NCBI GenBank assembly: GCA_027023255.1
Contig: JALVVU010000070.1
Span: forward strand, 1 to 48,463
Length of the DNA: 48,463 bases
Origin: Desulfurococcales archaeon
GTDB lineage: Archaea; Thermoproteota; Thermoprotei_A; Sulfolobales; NBVN01
Direction: 5' to 3'
Shown piece after piece: positions 19,160 to 28,951 of the stretch. The notes beneath the pieces are model-generated. The model saw only the letters and a program-made list of their open reading frames with translations. It had not been told where the DNA came from and made no database searches. The translations under genes and the position numbers were made by a program. Every line of letters starts with the position of its first letter. The first letter of the stretch is position 1.

Positions 19160-20335
19160 TCAACCACTAGAAAGCAATAGTATTACACGTAACACCTCCT
19201 CCCTAACTCGTTTATCGCTGAGGGCCTCAACCATTAACTTATGGGCTGCGCTTTCCCTTCCCTTAGCTAAGGCCTCACATACTTTCTTTAGGTCTGCATG
19301 CGTGACCATATCCTTAATGCAGGCCTGCCTTATCACGGTAATCCATGTAGGACCGGGCCCACCTAACTTAAACTCGCGTGCAGACTCAGGTATTCTGACC
19401 TCCCCATAACTCTTGAGTGTGTGTAATGCAGTATTAATTACATAAGCTACGAGCACCAATGTTATGACGCCCACCACAAAGGCCGTAGCTAAGGGGGCCT
19501 CACGGTAGGAACTCATGAGTACGTAGTAGTATCGGTAGGGATTAATGATGGCCGCCACCACCTTCGGAGCGGGTTGCTCGCTACTCAGGAGTTCAGGTAA
19601 GCTCTCAGGTCTTAACACGTAGGGCTTGGCGTCGATAATAGATACTGACGCGTTACCGGCATCGGCTTTGAGAAGGGTGAGTAGCCTTACGTAAGGGTTC
19701 AGGTCACTTGGCGGGGTTAGCGCCGCGTTGGTGAATATTGTTCCGTCACCAAATACGTAGGCAGTCACCGCCCCTCTATACACGGCGGCCACAGGTGCGC
19801 CCCCGGCAGCAGCTATGACCTTGGCATCGCCCCACACCTTGAGGGGGGATGCGTAGGCGAATTCCACACTCACGCTCTCCCCGTGTATTTTGACAGGTGC
19901 CACGAATGTTGGTGTCCCATTAACTAGGAGTACCTTGCCCTCAACCCGTATAGGTACTTCAAGAGCCTCGAGGACAGCATTGCTGTACACGCCCTCATCA
20001 GCTACGACAAGGACGTAACCCTCCCTAACGAGCTTGCAGATCCTCTCAACCTCCTGCCTGCTGAGTGGCTTTGTAGGGGAAATCAAGAACACAATCCCCT
20101 TACCCCTCGGGAGGACTGTGTGCCCCCAGTCCAGGACTATTACGGTTCTCATCGATAAGTTACTGGTTAGGATGTTAACCAGTGCCGACGTACCGTCCCA
20201 CCTACTATTGAGTGGGGAAGCCCCAACATACGTCAAGCCTGCAGTGTTCGGTTCCAGCATCAACGCTAACAGGAACGCCGCAACAAGCAGCAGGAGTGTG
20301 AACCTTCCTCTACCTTCCGTGGCGACCCACCTCAA
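19160..20335 (-). CDS. DUF4350-like membrane-anchored protein
   Basis: N-terminal TM, GATase-like fold (SPTKPLSRQEVERICKLVREGYVLVVADEG; YVFGDGTIFTN), C-terminal TM; located in a MoxR/DUF58/DUF4129 neighbourhood. Confidence 0.6.
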   Translation of the reverse strand: MRWVATEGRGRFTLLLLVAAFLLALMLEPNTAGLTYVGASPLNSRWDGTSALVNILTSNLSMRTVIVLDWGHTVLPRGKGIVFLISPTKPLSRQEVERICKLVREGYVLVVADEGVYSNAVLEALEVPIRVEGKVLLVNGTPTFVAPVKIHGESVSVEFAYASPLKVWGDAKVIAAAGGAPVAAVYRGAVTAYVFGDGTIFTNAALTPPSDLNPYVRLLTLLKADAGNASVSIIDAKPYVLRPESLPELLSSEQPAPKVVAAIINPYRYYYVLMSSYREAPLATAFVVGVITLVLVAYVINTALHTLKSYGEVRIPESAREFKLGGPGPTWITVIRQACIKDMVTHADLKKVCEALAKGRESAAHKLMVEALSDKRVREEVLRVILLLSSG

Positions 20336-20513
20336 CTATGTAGGATAGGATCGCCAACCCAGAAATCAGAGATACCACCGACATGACGTACTTGCCAAAA
20401 CCAGCAGCGATCACGGCTGCGGCGAAGAAAGCTATCGCCACCGCTACAGGCACTAGGGTGGCCGCACCTGGGGAGGAACCTAGTGAAGCAGGCTTATCCT
20501 CACTACCAGCCAA
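20310..20513 (-). CDS. Small two-TM membrane protein, hypothetical
   Basis: 67-aa hydrophobic ORF overlapping neighbours on both sides in the same operon. Confidence 0.5.
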   Translation of the reverse strand: MAGSEDKPASLGSSPGAATLVPVAVAIAFFAAAVIAAGFGKYVMSVVSLISGLAILSYIVEVGRHGR

Positions 20514-21297
20514 GGCGCTTTATCACCTCCTCAACGAATCGCAACGTACTACCGAGATTGATAACGTCAACCTCCCTCAAGAGGGCTACGGAGGCGACCG
20601 CACAGGCGGCAAGGAGCACTACGCGCCCGACGCGACTCCTCCCTATGGTAAGTACCGCGAGCAGGGAGGTAAGCGTCGCCACCGCAATAGAGGGCACCAC
20701 AGGCACCCCCACTAGGATTGAGGCCCTAGTGACTAAGGCGGTCAATATGACCCAAACAAGCATTCCGGAGATCTTATCAAGCATCCGTCTACTGAGACCC
20801 CTCAACCACCTTAAGCCTATCGGGGCCGTATCTACGCGTAGACCGCGTCCAAGCGCGTAAGAAACACCTAGCGCGTACGACGCGATAGCCGACACCAGCA
20901 CCACAGCTAAGGGTTCCGCCACACTTAGTGAACGCGATGCAAGCGATGGAGCGATAACTAGCGGCATACCAACCATCAGGGCCACGTTCCCGGCAACAAA
21001 GCTTCTTGGCACGTAGCCCCTAACATCACTCAACGCTAACCTAGCGATAACCCCGACTAACGCTAAGGAGCACGCTACTAGGATACCAAGCAATGCATTG
21101 CCATTAAGAGGAATCAAAGCAGTAATCAACGCTACCATGGAGAGGACCTGAGCGCCTAATGAGAAGGATACGGATGCCGCGACGAAGGACGCTATCGCCG
21201 CGCACGCCGGGATGCCCTCAACCCTTGAGGCACACAACACTATCGATAAAATAGATAGCAGGATACTGAGTGCGGACAGGGCTTTACCCGGTTTCAA
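20503..21297 (-). CDS. Multi-TM membrane protein, hypothetical
   Basis: Highly hydrophobic ORF overlapping both flanking genes by a few bp. Confidence 0.6.
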   Translation of the reverse strand: MKPGKALSALSILLSILSIVLCASRVEGIPACAAIASFVAASVSFSLGAQVLSMVALITALIPLNGNALLGILVACSLALVGVIARLALSDVRGYVPRSFVAGNVALMVGMPLVIAPSLASRSLSVAEPLAVVLVSAIASYALGVSYALGRGLRVDTAPIGLRWLRGLSRRMLDKISGMLVWVILTALVTRASILVGVPVVPSIAVATLTSLLAVLTIGRSRVGRVVLLAACAVASVALLREVDVINLGSTLRFVEEVIKRLGW

Positions 21298-22993
21298 GGA
21301 GCGTCTTCACCTCCTGCAGGAGTTCCTGTGCTATGGAGGAAAGTTCCTTTGTTGCCTTCACGCCAGCATATCTCACACCTTCATAAAGCGTGGCCAGTTT
21401 GAGGAGCGCCCTTCCCGCGTCAGTCCTTAGGCTGCGTAGTATCTCACTAACCATCTCCCTGTGCGTTAGGTTTGCACGTAGCTCCACACCCGAGACCCTG
21501 GACGCTACCGTGACAGCTTCCCAGAACTCCCTCACCACCGCTGGTAACCCGCTCCCCACTACCCTAGGCAAGGGTCTCACTGGGGCGGGCCCCCGCTTAA
21601 TCCTGAGCGTCAGCGTAAGGGCTACGAATACCGCGAGACCTAGAAGCAGCGTGAGTAAGGGCATGGAGAGGGTCTCGACGATGCCGGTACCCTTCCCGGC
21701 CCCCGCAACGGTCTTGACGCTTCCTACCTCAGCTAGGGTTAATGACCACCACCTCGTACTTGCTGAAGACGCTGGCAGGGTCGGTAAATTCACGGACTTA
21801 ACCACCTCAACCAATACCCCTATCGCGGGGACGGTAACGTAGCTCGCTGACTGCGCTCTATGAGTCACGGTAGGGCTTCCCGACATTCCAGGCACCCGAA
21901 GTGGGTTGCTGGGTTGAGGCCTAATCCAGTGCCTAGGTATTGGAGGGCGCTCTCCCTCCGTAACGCCTGAAATAACGTTGCTGACGCTCTGGCTTGTGCT
22001 CGCCCTTGGAGGGGTCGTGTGCGTTACGCCAGGTAACACCAAGGGCGCGTTGGGGTTGAGTGTTACGTTGTTATTGGTTGCCGCAACTTCTATTGCCTTA
22101 ACTATCTCGTCAACACTCATGTTGCGTAGCACGTTGAGCGGTACCTTACTGACGGCGTTAATCACCGCAGTCACAGGTACCTTACTGAGGATCTCGATTG
22201 CCTTAGGTCCGAGTCTTTCGAGAACAGCGACTGCCTTAAGCATGTCTTTCGCATTGATTGCCGTCCAGCCGCTTCCTTGGTGTTCTCCCGTGCTTGGTGG
22301 CTGGACTACCTCATTGATTGTTTGTGGGGGTAGCTGGCAGGCCATATATGCCGCCACAATTAACGAGGTATTTTCCGCGGTCTCACGCATGATTGCGTGC
22401 GCGTTACCGTAGCGGTGGGTCGCTAAGGCTTCCTGAAACGCGGCTATCGCGGATAGAGCCCTTAGCGCTATCGAGCTATTGCCCTTCGGTGCATTCGCTA
22501 TGCTTAAGGCAACGTAGTTAAGCGCTACCTGGCACGAGGCTCTGTCGGTGAGGGTGTCCCACATGACCTTCGTGGAGTTTACGATTCCCTGCATTACCAT
22601 GTAGTTTATTGACGCGTTCAGCACCCTCACAATGTCTTGCGTCTTGATGACGGGGTTGAGCCCAGCAAGTACCTTCAGCGCCTTAAGCTGTATGCCGCCA
22701 ACGAGCAACGCGTACTCGCTGGGGCTAGTTACCCTCCTAAGCATCGCGTTACCCCACTCAATCAGGCTTGAGTTACTCCTCAATTGAGTGATCGGCTCGC
22801 CCCACCCCCTTAACCACGCTTTAAGTACATTCAATGCCGTTATCAGCGATGTAGCTTCACGAGCAACATCATCACTATGTCGTGGGGCTGGGTAACCATA
22901 GTAAGCGCTGACCGGAGGTGCCGTGATTGCCGCTAAGACGATCAAGCATAGTAGCGCCGTTACTACTCTCGCTGAAGCCGTAGTTAATGTCAT
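21284..22993 (-). CDS. Secreted N-terminal domain + TM + C-terminal DUF4129-like domain protein
   Basis: Signal peptide, long extracellular region, TM (MPLLTLLLGLAVFVALTLTL), C-terminal helical FWEAVTVASRVSGVELRANLTHREMVSEI. Confidence 0.6.
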   Translation of the reverse strand: MTLTTASARVVTALLCLIVLAAITAPPVSAYYGYPAPRHSDDVAREATSLITALNVLKAWLRGWGEPITQLRSNSSLIEWGNAMLRRVTSPSEYALLVGGIQLKALKVLAGLNPVIKTQDIVRVLNASINYMVMQGIVNSTKVMWDTLTDRASCQVALNYVALSIANAPKGNSSIALRALSAIAAFQEALATHRYGNAHAIMRETAENTSLIVAAYMACQLPPQTINEVVQPPSTGEHQGSGWTAINAKDMLKAVAVLERLGPKAIEILSKVPVTAVINAVSKVPLNVLRNMSVDEIVKAIEVAATNNNVTLNPNAPLVLPGVTHTTPPRASTSQSVSNVISGVTEGERPPIPRHWIRPQPSNPLRVPGMSGSPTVTHRAQSASYVTVPAIGVLVEVVKSVNLPTLPASSASTRWWSLTLAEVGSVKTVAGAGKGTGIVETLSMPLLTLLLGLAVFVALTLTLRIKRGPAPVRPLPRVVGSGLPAVVREFWEAVTVASRVSGVELRANLTHREMVSEILRSLRTDAGRALLKLATLYEGVRYAGVKATKELSSIAQELLQEVKTLLETG

Positions 22994-23056
22994 TGTAGGC
23001 GTCGGCCCTGAGATATAAGGGCTTCGAACGAATTATGTGTTTGGTGGAAAAACTAG

Positions 23057-24001
23057 GTGACGTTAACCGCATCACTAATTGATAGGGTGGTGAAGGAATC
23101 CTCGAAAGTGCTTGTTGGTAGGGGGCATGAAGTGAAGTTATTGATGATCGCGATAATCGCTGACGGGCACGCCCTAGTTGAGGGGGTGCCTGGAACCGCT
23201 AAGACTTTGATGGCTAAGACGGTGGCGCGCCTCCTGAACCTTTCTTTTAGGCGTATTCAGTTTACTCCTGATTTGTTGCCTGCTGATATTGTTGGTACGC
23301 GTGTTTTTGATCCGTCTCGCGGTGTTTTCGTTGTTCGTGAGGGACCCATATTCGCCAACATTGTCCTGGCGGACGAGATCAATAGGGCGTCACCAAGAAC
23401 GCAGTCAGCACTACTGGAAGCAATGCAGGAAAAACAAGCAACCATAGAAGGAGAAACAAGACCATTACCTGATCCATTCACCGTGATAGCCACAATGAAT
23501 CCTATAGAGCTGGAGGGCGTGTTCCCGCTACCAGAGGCGCAACTGGATAGGTTCCTCATTAAGGTTAGCGTAAATCAGCCATCGAGAGATGAAATGAAGT
23601 CCTTACTGCTCAGGGGGTCGTGGCGCATTGATGAGGCGTTTAACTCGTTAAGGCCTGTGGCGGGTCGTGACGAGGTAATCGCATGCCGCAGTGAGATCAA
23701 GGAGGTGAGGGTTGAGGAACCCGTAGTGGAGTATGTCACGAGGATATGCGAGGCGTCACATAATCACCCAGCCCTGAGGCTAGGGGTAACGCCTCGTGGC
23801 GCTTTAGTGCTTCTGCGGGTGGCTAAGGTATTCGCCCTCCTTAACGGTAGGAAGTACGTGATCCCCGACGACGTTAAGGCGGCGGCCATGCCCGCCTTGA
23901 GCCATAGGCTCTTCCTGAAGCCAGAATTCCTTGCGGAGGGTCTGCACGGTGAGGATGTAGTTGAGGACCTACTCAACCGTGTGGAGGTACCTAAGCCTTG
24001 A
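23057..24001 (+). CDS. MoxR-type AAA+ ATPase
   Basis: Walker A EGVPGTAKTLMAKT, RIQFTPDLLPADIVGT, Walker B VLADEINRASPRTQSALLEAMQEKQATIEG. Confidence 0.95.
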   Translation: MTLTASLIDRVVKESSKVLVGRGHEVKLLMIAIIADGHALVEGVPGTAKTLMAKTVARLLNLSFRRIQFTPDLLPADIVGTRVFDPSRGVFVVREGPIFANIVLADEINRASPRTQSALLEAMQEKQATIEGETRPLPDPFTVIATMNPIELEGVFPLPEAQLDRFLIKVSVNQPSRDEMKSLLLRGSWRIDEAFNSLRPVAGRDEVIACRSEIKEVRVEEPVVEYVTRICEASHNHPALRLGVTPRGALVLLRVAKVFALLNGRKYVIPDDVKAAAMPALSHRLFLKPEFLAEGLHGEDVVEDLLNRVEVPKP

Positions 24002-25317
24002 ATAGTACAGAGCACCAAGTAAGTGCCCGCGTAACGAGTGCCGGGTGGATTCTCGCGTTGGTGGGGCTCATGTCTCTACTTGCGTCGCTCTTTAACTCAC
24101 CACTTAGGCCGTTCCTAACGTTACTTGCCGTAGCTGCCTTCACCCCCTTCTTCACGGCACTAGGTTTATCGGCCAGCGCTTCAGGCGTGAAGCACGTGGA
24201 AGTTACTGTCGAACCCTCTGACGCCGTAGTTCCCGAGGGTAGCGAGGTCCATGTTAACGTACGTGTTAGGTCCTCCGTTTTCCGCGTAGGTAGGGTTTCT
24301 AGGGCTTTACTGGTGGCGGATCCGGGTGCTGACGTTACATTGCATGAGGTTAGGTTGTTGAGTGATGACTACACCGAGCTTTCATTTAGGGTTACTGGCA
24401 GGTTAGGTAAGCATTCCTTGGGCCCGTTACTCCTGCGCCTAGCTGTGTTAGGTGGTGTAACGGTGCTTGAGACCTCATTAGGCGTAGTAGCTCAGGTCAG
24501 GGTGGCACCAACCAGTCTAAGGGTGGCGGCACACCTAGCGCCTCCAGGCGCACGCTATGCGGGCACCACACCAGCAGGAGTTAGCGGGGCCGGCACAGAA
24601 TTCCTCATGATTCGCGAGTACTTTCCGGGGGACGACACGCGCAGGATAGACTGGAAAGCGTTTGCGAGGACGGGTAAGCTAGCCATCAAGCTCTTCGAGA
24701 AGGAGTCATCGCAGGGAGTTATCTTAGGGGTGACGATCCACGACGGTTTCTTCCGGGGTAGACCCTCGGCCTTCGAGGTCCTAGCAAGGGAGCTAGCCTC
24801 CCTAGCCTCCTCCCTCATTAAGGCTGGACTATGGGTTAGGTTAGCGGTAAGTACAGAGTACGGAGTAATCATAGGTGAAAAGGCTTCATCGCCCTCAACG
24901 ATAAGTAACGTGTTCCAGGTCCTCGCGTCGGTTGAGTGGCCTAAAGAACCTTCACACGCTGTAACCGCTAACCGCGTGCTTGGCTGGCTTATCCGTGAGG
25001 TTTTACGTTCAACGCGGGCAACCCCCTCAGTAGTGGTTATGACCGTTCTTGATGTGGTGGATGAGTCCGACATGGTGATGCTCTCATTACTTAAGAAGTG
25101 GGTTAGGGCTCAAGGTCATGAATTCATAGCGATTGCGACACCGCCGCCAGTACTTAGGATTGCCGGTGGGGACGCCGACATTAGCAACATAGGTGAAGCA
25201 AGGAAAGCCGTGACTCAAACACTACAGTTATCGCGAGCATACGGTGTGGATGTCTTTATCACACATTCTCTCAACGAAATACTAAGGAGGGTAGCTGCTG
25301 CGGCACTCAAGGTTTAA
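23998..25317 (+). CDS. DUF58 (vWA-like) domain protein
   Basis: Two N-terminal TMs, then GTEFLMIREYFPGDDTRRIDWKAFARTGKLAIKLFEKE, the DUF58 signature. Confidence 0.92.
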   Translation: MNSTEHQVSARVTSAGWILALVGLMSLLASLFNSPLRPFLTLLAVAAFTPFFTALGLSASASGVKHVEVTVEPSDAVVPEGSEVHVNVRVRSSVFRVGRVSRALLVADPGADVTLHEVRLLSDDYTELSFRVTGRLGKHSLGPLLLRLAVLGGVTVLETSLGVVAQVRVAPTSLRVAAHLAPPGARYAGTTPAGVSGAGTEFLMIREYFPGDDTRRIDWKAFARTGKLAIKLFEKESSQGVILGVTIHDGFFRGRPSAFEVLARELASLASSLIKAGLWVRLAVSTEYGVIIGEKASSPSTISNVFQVLASVEWPKEPSHAVTANRVLGWLIREVLRSTRATPSVVVMTVLDVVDESDMVMLSLLKKWVRAQGHEFIAIATPPPVLRIAGGDADISNIGEARKAVTQTLQLSRAYGVDVFITHSLNEILRRVAAAALKV

Positions 25318-25325
25318 CAGCTTCT

Positions 25326-26879
25326 CTACTTGCTCCTCACGAATTTAAGAGATAACTTAAGGAATTCCCTGCTCCAAGGCGATAACGCTAGGACTACGAT
25401 GCCGTAAAGTATTAACCCTACTAACGCATGCAGGGCAAGCACGGGTGCGTCATGCCAGAAATTCCTGACTAAGATGCTGGAGGCGCCGCTGACGTACATA
25501 TACAAACTCATTACAATCCCTCCAGCAATACCAGCTACGGTTTCGCGCTTAGGGAAGGAGAACTCCACCTTACTTTTAGCGAGCCTATACATGTAAATCA
25601 GCAGCGGGAGACTAGTTCCCAACCACGCTAGGGGATAAGGCAATACTAGGTAAGGATTATCAGTTAACCCGTAAGCATGAATCATCACCAGCATTCCAGC
25701 AGTACCTAGCCCTAATGCAACCACACAACGAATCAAGGACGCCATAGGTGACTTGAATATGGGTGTCCTACTTAATTTAATACCGTGTACCTGGAGGTCA
25801 GCTCTCTCCGAGGATGACGCGACCGTACCCAAGAGTATGGATATCGTGTATAGTAGTGACTCCGCCGTTATTATCACAAGTAATACGTAAGCATCAACAT
25901 ACGCTAACTTAAATAAGCTTAGTATGGGCTTACCCATCATCACTACTAAGAAAGTAATCCCTAGATTCACGGTCATGGCTATCCGGAGAATGTCCTCCAC
26001 ATCCCTGCGGGAAGGTACCCTCAGCAACTTGGGCGTTAGCCCGCTACCCATCGCGGATGAACTACGCGTTATTATGCTTCGCGGCACATAAGCCACACCG
26101 AGGTACGCTGTTAGATTAGTTGACGCCGTGAGGGCCGTTACTAAGGGTTTCTCGACATTTATGAGGAGGCTTGAGAAGTAAGCTATGACTGATATGTAGG
26201 CATTCTTAACTAACACAGTCACCTCCTTCAGACTAAACCTTGGTTTAGGTATGACTATTCTTTGGCGCCGTAGCAACACGTACCTAGTAATAACCGCCGC
26301 AACACTTCCAATAATCGCGGACACCATCACCCCAACTAGGCCAGCCCTAATCATCACTACTAGTGCGTAAGCCACCGCTAGTCTTGCTGTTACCCTAACC
26401 ATTACCGCCTTCCCTTCAATGTAGGGCCTAGAACTCAGTACAATAGAGCGTAGGAAGTAATTGAAGGCCTCACTCACCGTGAGAAGGGACGCGATGAAGA
26501 AGGCGCTTAAACCCCAGCCAAGAACGCTGTTGTACCAGAGACCAACTAGCACGAAGACAGCTGATGATATTGGAATGTAGATTAACGTTAAGGCATAAGC
26601 GGCTGAGACCATCTCGTATTTTTTCCTAGCATAGAACCTTAGGGACCACATACCCCAGATCCAGTGCACCATTGTCAGGACGTTCGCAACACCTATTATG
26701 GTGATCCACAGCCCGTAGTCCTCTACTGATAACTTCCTCGCCACTATCAATGTGAAGAGTATCGTCAGCAGTAACCTGTAGACTTGGCTGAGGTAATTCA
26801 CTATTGTCGAGTACCTCACCCTAATACTCGCAAGTTCCTCCTGCGTGTACTTAACCTCACCATTACTGACGTCACTCAT
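25326..26879 (-). CDS. Polysaccharide flippase-like (MOP/Wzx-type) membrane protein
   Basis: 12+ TM segments, early VNYLSQVYRLLLTILFTLIVARKLSVEDYGLW typical of O-antigen flippases. Confidence 0.8.
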   Translation of the reverse strand: MSDVSNGEVKYTQEELASIRVRYSTIVNYLSQVYRLLLTILFTLIVARKLSVEDYGLWITIIGVANVLTMVHWIWGMWSLRFYARKKYEMVSAAYALTLIYIPISSAVFVLVGLWYNSVLGWGLSAFFIASLLTVSEAFNYFLRSIVLSSRPYIEGKAVMVRVTARLAVAYALVVMIRAGLVGVMVSAIIGSVAAVITRYVLLRRQRIVIPKPRFSLKEVTVLVKNAYISVIAYFSSLLINVEKPLVTALTASTNLTAYLGVAYVPRSIITRSSSAMGSGLTPKLLRVPSRRDVEDILRIAMTVNLGITFLVVMMGKPILSLFKLAYVDAYVLLVIITAESLLYTISILLGTVASSSERADLQVHGIKLSRTPIFKSPMASLIRCVVALGLGTAGMLVMIHAYGLTDNPYLVLPYPLAWLGTSLPLLIYMYRLAKSKVEFSFPKRETVAGIAGGIVMSLYMYVSGASSILVRNFWHDAPVLALHALVGLILYGIVVLALSPWSREFLKLSLKFVRSK

Positions 26880-26981
26880 TACGTAGCTACGCCTCTGATT
26901 TCAAGAGTAGCGGTTAAGATTTTATCTCTGTATGCATGATCTTATTACCGCCATTGCAAATTACCGCAGTGGGGGCCCCTA

Positions 26982-27578
26982 GTGATGCATCGCACTTTAC
27001 TCGCTGCTGCCATCATAGCTGCCGTGGCTTCGGCCGTAATCGCTTATTACTACATTAATTACGGTTCGGCGAATCGTGATCCATTAAGCCCGCTGAGGGG
27101 TGTGCTGGGTAATGCCCCAGACTCGCTGAGGCTGACGAGCCCCGACCTTAGCGCGGGATCCACGGTACCTAGGCGGTATACTTGTGATGGCACAGATGAG
27201 TCGCCTACCCTGAGCTGGAGTAAGGGTCCTGAAGACACGGTATCGTACGCTGTGCTGATGTATGATCCTGACGCGCCCAGGGGCACGTTCTACCACTGGG
27301 TTATCTACAATATCCCACCAAACATCACCGCGCTTCCCGAGGGCGTTCCGAAAAAATTCAAGACATCCTTCGGGCTTCAGTGCATTAACGACTTTAGGAG
27401 GTACGGGTACGGAGGCCCATGCCCTCCACACGGCTCAACACACAGGTATGTTTTCGTGGTCTTAGCGTTGAATACTAAGCTAAGCCTGCCCAGTAACGCG
27501 GACGCCAGGGTATTCCTTAACGCCATTAAGGGTCACGTACTCGCTTACGGTGCCTTAGTGGTCAGCTACGGACACTAG
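26982..27578 (+). CDS. YbhB/YbcL (PEBP/Raf-kinase-inhibitor-like) protein with N-terminal anchor
   Basis: VPRRYTCDGTDESPTLSW, MYDPDAPRGTFYHWVIYNIPP, GGPCPPHGSTHRYVF. Confidence 0.92.
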   Translation: MMHRTLLAAAIIAAVASAVIAYYYINYGSANRDPLSPLRGVLGNAPDSLRLTSPDLSAGSTVPRRYTCDGTDESPTLSWSKGPEDTVSYAVLMYDPDAPRGTFYHWVIYNIPPNITALPEGVPKKFKTSFGLQCINDFRRYGYGGPCPPHGSTHRYVFVVLALNTKLSLPSNADARVFLNAIKGHVLAYGALVVSYGH

Positions 27579-27641
27579 CGATTTAAAGGATCCCATTATC
27601 CTTTAATTATTTCCTAAGCAAGTTGTGGTGGGGCGTAGAAA

Positions 27642-28013
27642 TTGCTGTCTAAGGTGCTTGAGGCTGAGGAAGGCATTGAGAAGGTAATGGGTGATGTCCT
27701 CAGAACGCTCTTCCTGTTCTCCGGCGCCCTCTGGATGCCGGAGTTAATCGGTGAGTATGAGGGCTTCGTGAGAACCTTGGGTGAGGAGCCTGTGGGGAAG
27801 GAGGTGCTTGAGGAGGCCGTAGGGAAGCTTAAGGATGCTGGGCTGGTTGACGTTAAACCCGGTATTAGGGCTACACACTTTAGCGGTGGTGAGAAAACCG
27901 TACTCATATCCCTTAAGAGGAGTCCTGAGGTGCTGGCGGCGCTGTCCACGGACTCCAGGGTCATGAGGTATAGAAGTGAGTGGGTAAAGTACATGCAACG
28001 AACATCTTTCTAA
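27642..28013 (+). CDS. Hypothetical protein, possible winged-helix-like
   Basis: 123-aa ORF with TTG start; helical amphipathic sequence with no family recognised. Confidence 0.55.
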   Translation: MLSKVLEAEEGIEKVMGDVLRTLFLFSGALWMPELIGEYEGFVRTLGEEPVGKEVLEEAVGKLKDAGLVDVKPGIRATHFSGGEKTVLISLKRSPEVLAALSTDSRVMRYRSEWVKYMQRTSF

Positions 28014-28096
28014 TTTCTAAAACACTTTCAAGGTGCTGGGGAAGAGGAAAACCCTCGTTTCGTTTTTAAGGTCTACACGATCATTCATGACGCTCC

Positions 28097-28843
28097 TCAA
28101 CACATTAGGCGTCCGCCGTTAACTCCGATTGTTTGCCCAGTTATGAATGACGCTGCTGGGCTGGCGAGGAAGTAAACTACTTCAGCAACGTCTTCTGGGC
28201 GACCGATCCTCTTTAGTGGGTGGAGCGATGCCGCGCGTTCCCTCTTCTCTGGCGTGTCGAGCACCTTCTTGACTAAGTCCGTCTCAATTATGCTGGGCGC
28301 GACCGCGTTCACCCTTATCTTGGGGGCTAGCTCTAAGGCTAGCTTCCTAGTCAACCCTATCACCCCTGCCTTCGCCGCGTGGTACGCTATGCCCGCTATG
28401 CCTGCTGTCTGCCCTACGATGCTTGAGATGTTAACTATCGCTGCTGACTCGCTCTTCTCGAGTAACGGTAGGAACGTCTTAGTTACTAGGAACACTCCCG
28501 TTAGGTCCACTCGGATGACCTTCTCCCAACCTTCCAGTGTTTCTTCCCTTATTCCCTCCCAGCTAATTATGCCTGCATTGTTCACCAACACGTCTAGGCG
28601 CGGGAACCTCTTGCTTAGCTCCCTGTATGCTGCGCTCACACTTTCCGGGTCGGCAACATCCATTCTAAGCACTACCGCCTCCGTAGCCCCCTTTCTGAGG
28701 GCTTCCTCCGCCGTCCTCCGAGCCTCCTCCTCGCTGCTGCGGTACGTTAACGCGATATGCGTTCCCGGCTCAGCGAAACGAAGCACTATTGCCTTACCAA
28801 TACCTCTGGACCCCCCAGTTACGAGGACGTACCTTTCGCTCAA
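28097..28843 (-). CDS. SDR family oxidoreductase (FabG-like)
   Basis: TGGSRGIGKAI, NNAGI, SS...YHAAKAG catalytic motif, PEDVAEVVYFLASPAASFITGQTIGVNGG. Confidence 0.95.
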   Translation of the reverse strand: MSERYVLVTGGSRGIGKAIVLRFAEPGTHIALTYRSSEEEARRTAEEALRKGATEAVVLRMDVADPESVSAAYRELSKRFPRLDVLVNNAGIISWEGIREETLEGWEKVIRVDLTGVFLVTKTFLPLLEKSESAAIVNISSIVGQTAGIAGIAYHAAKAGVIGLTRKLALELAPKIRVNAVAPSIIETDLVKKVLDTPEKRERAASLHPLKRIGRPEDVAEVVYFLASPAASFITGQTIGVNGGRLMC

Positions 28844-28951
28844 CGCGTAATCACCACTAATTCCTTAGGTACTCGCAAGCAAAAAGGTTCGCTATGTTAA
28901 TCGCGCAGTATAATAAAGTAAGTTCGCACCTTAAGGTTGGTGTTAGGCGTG

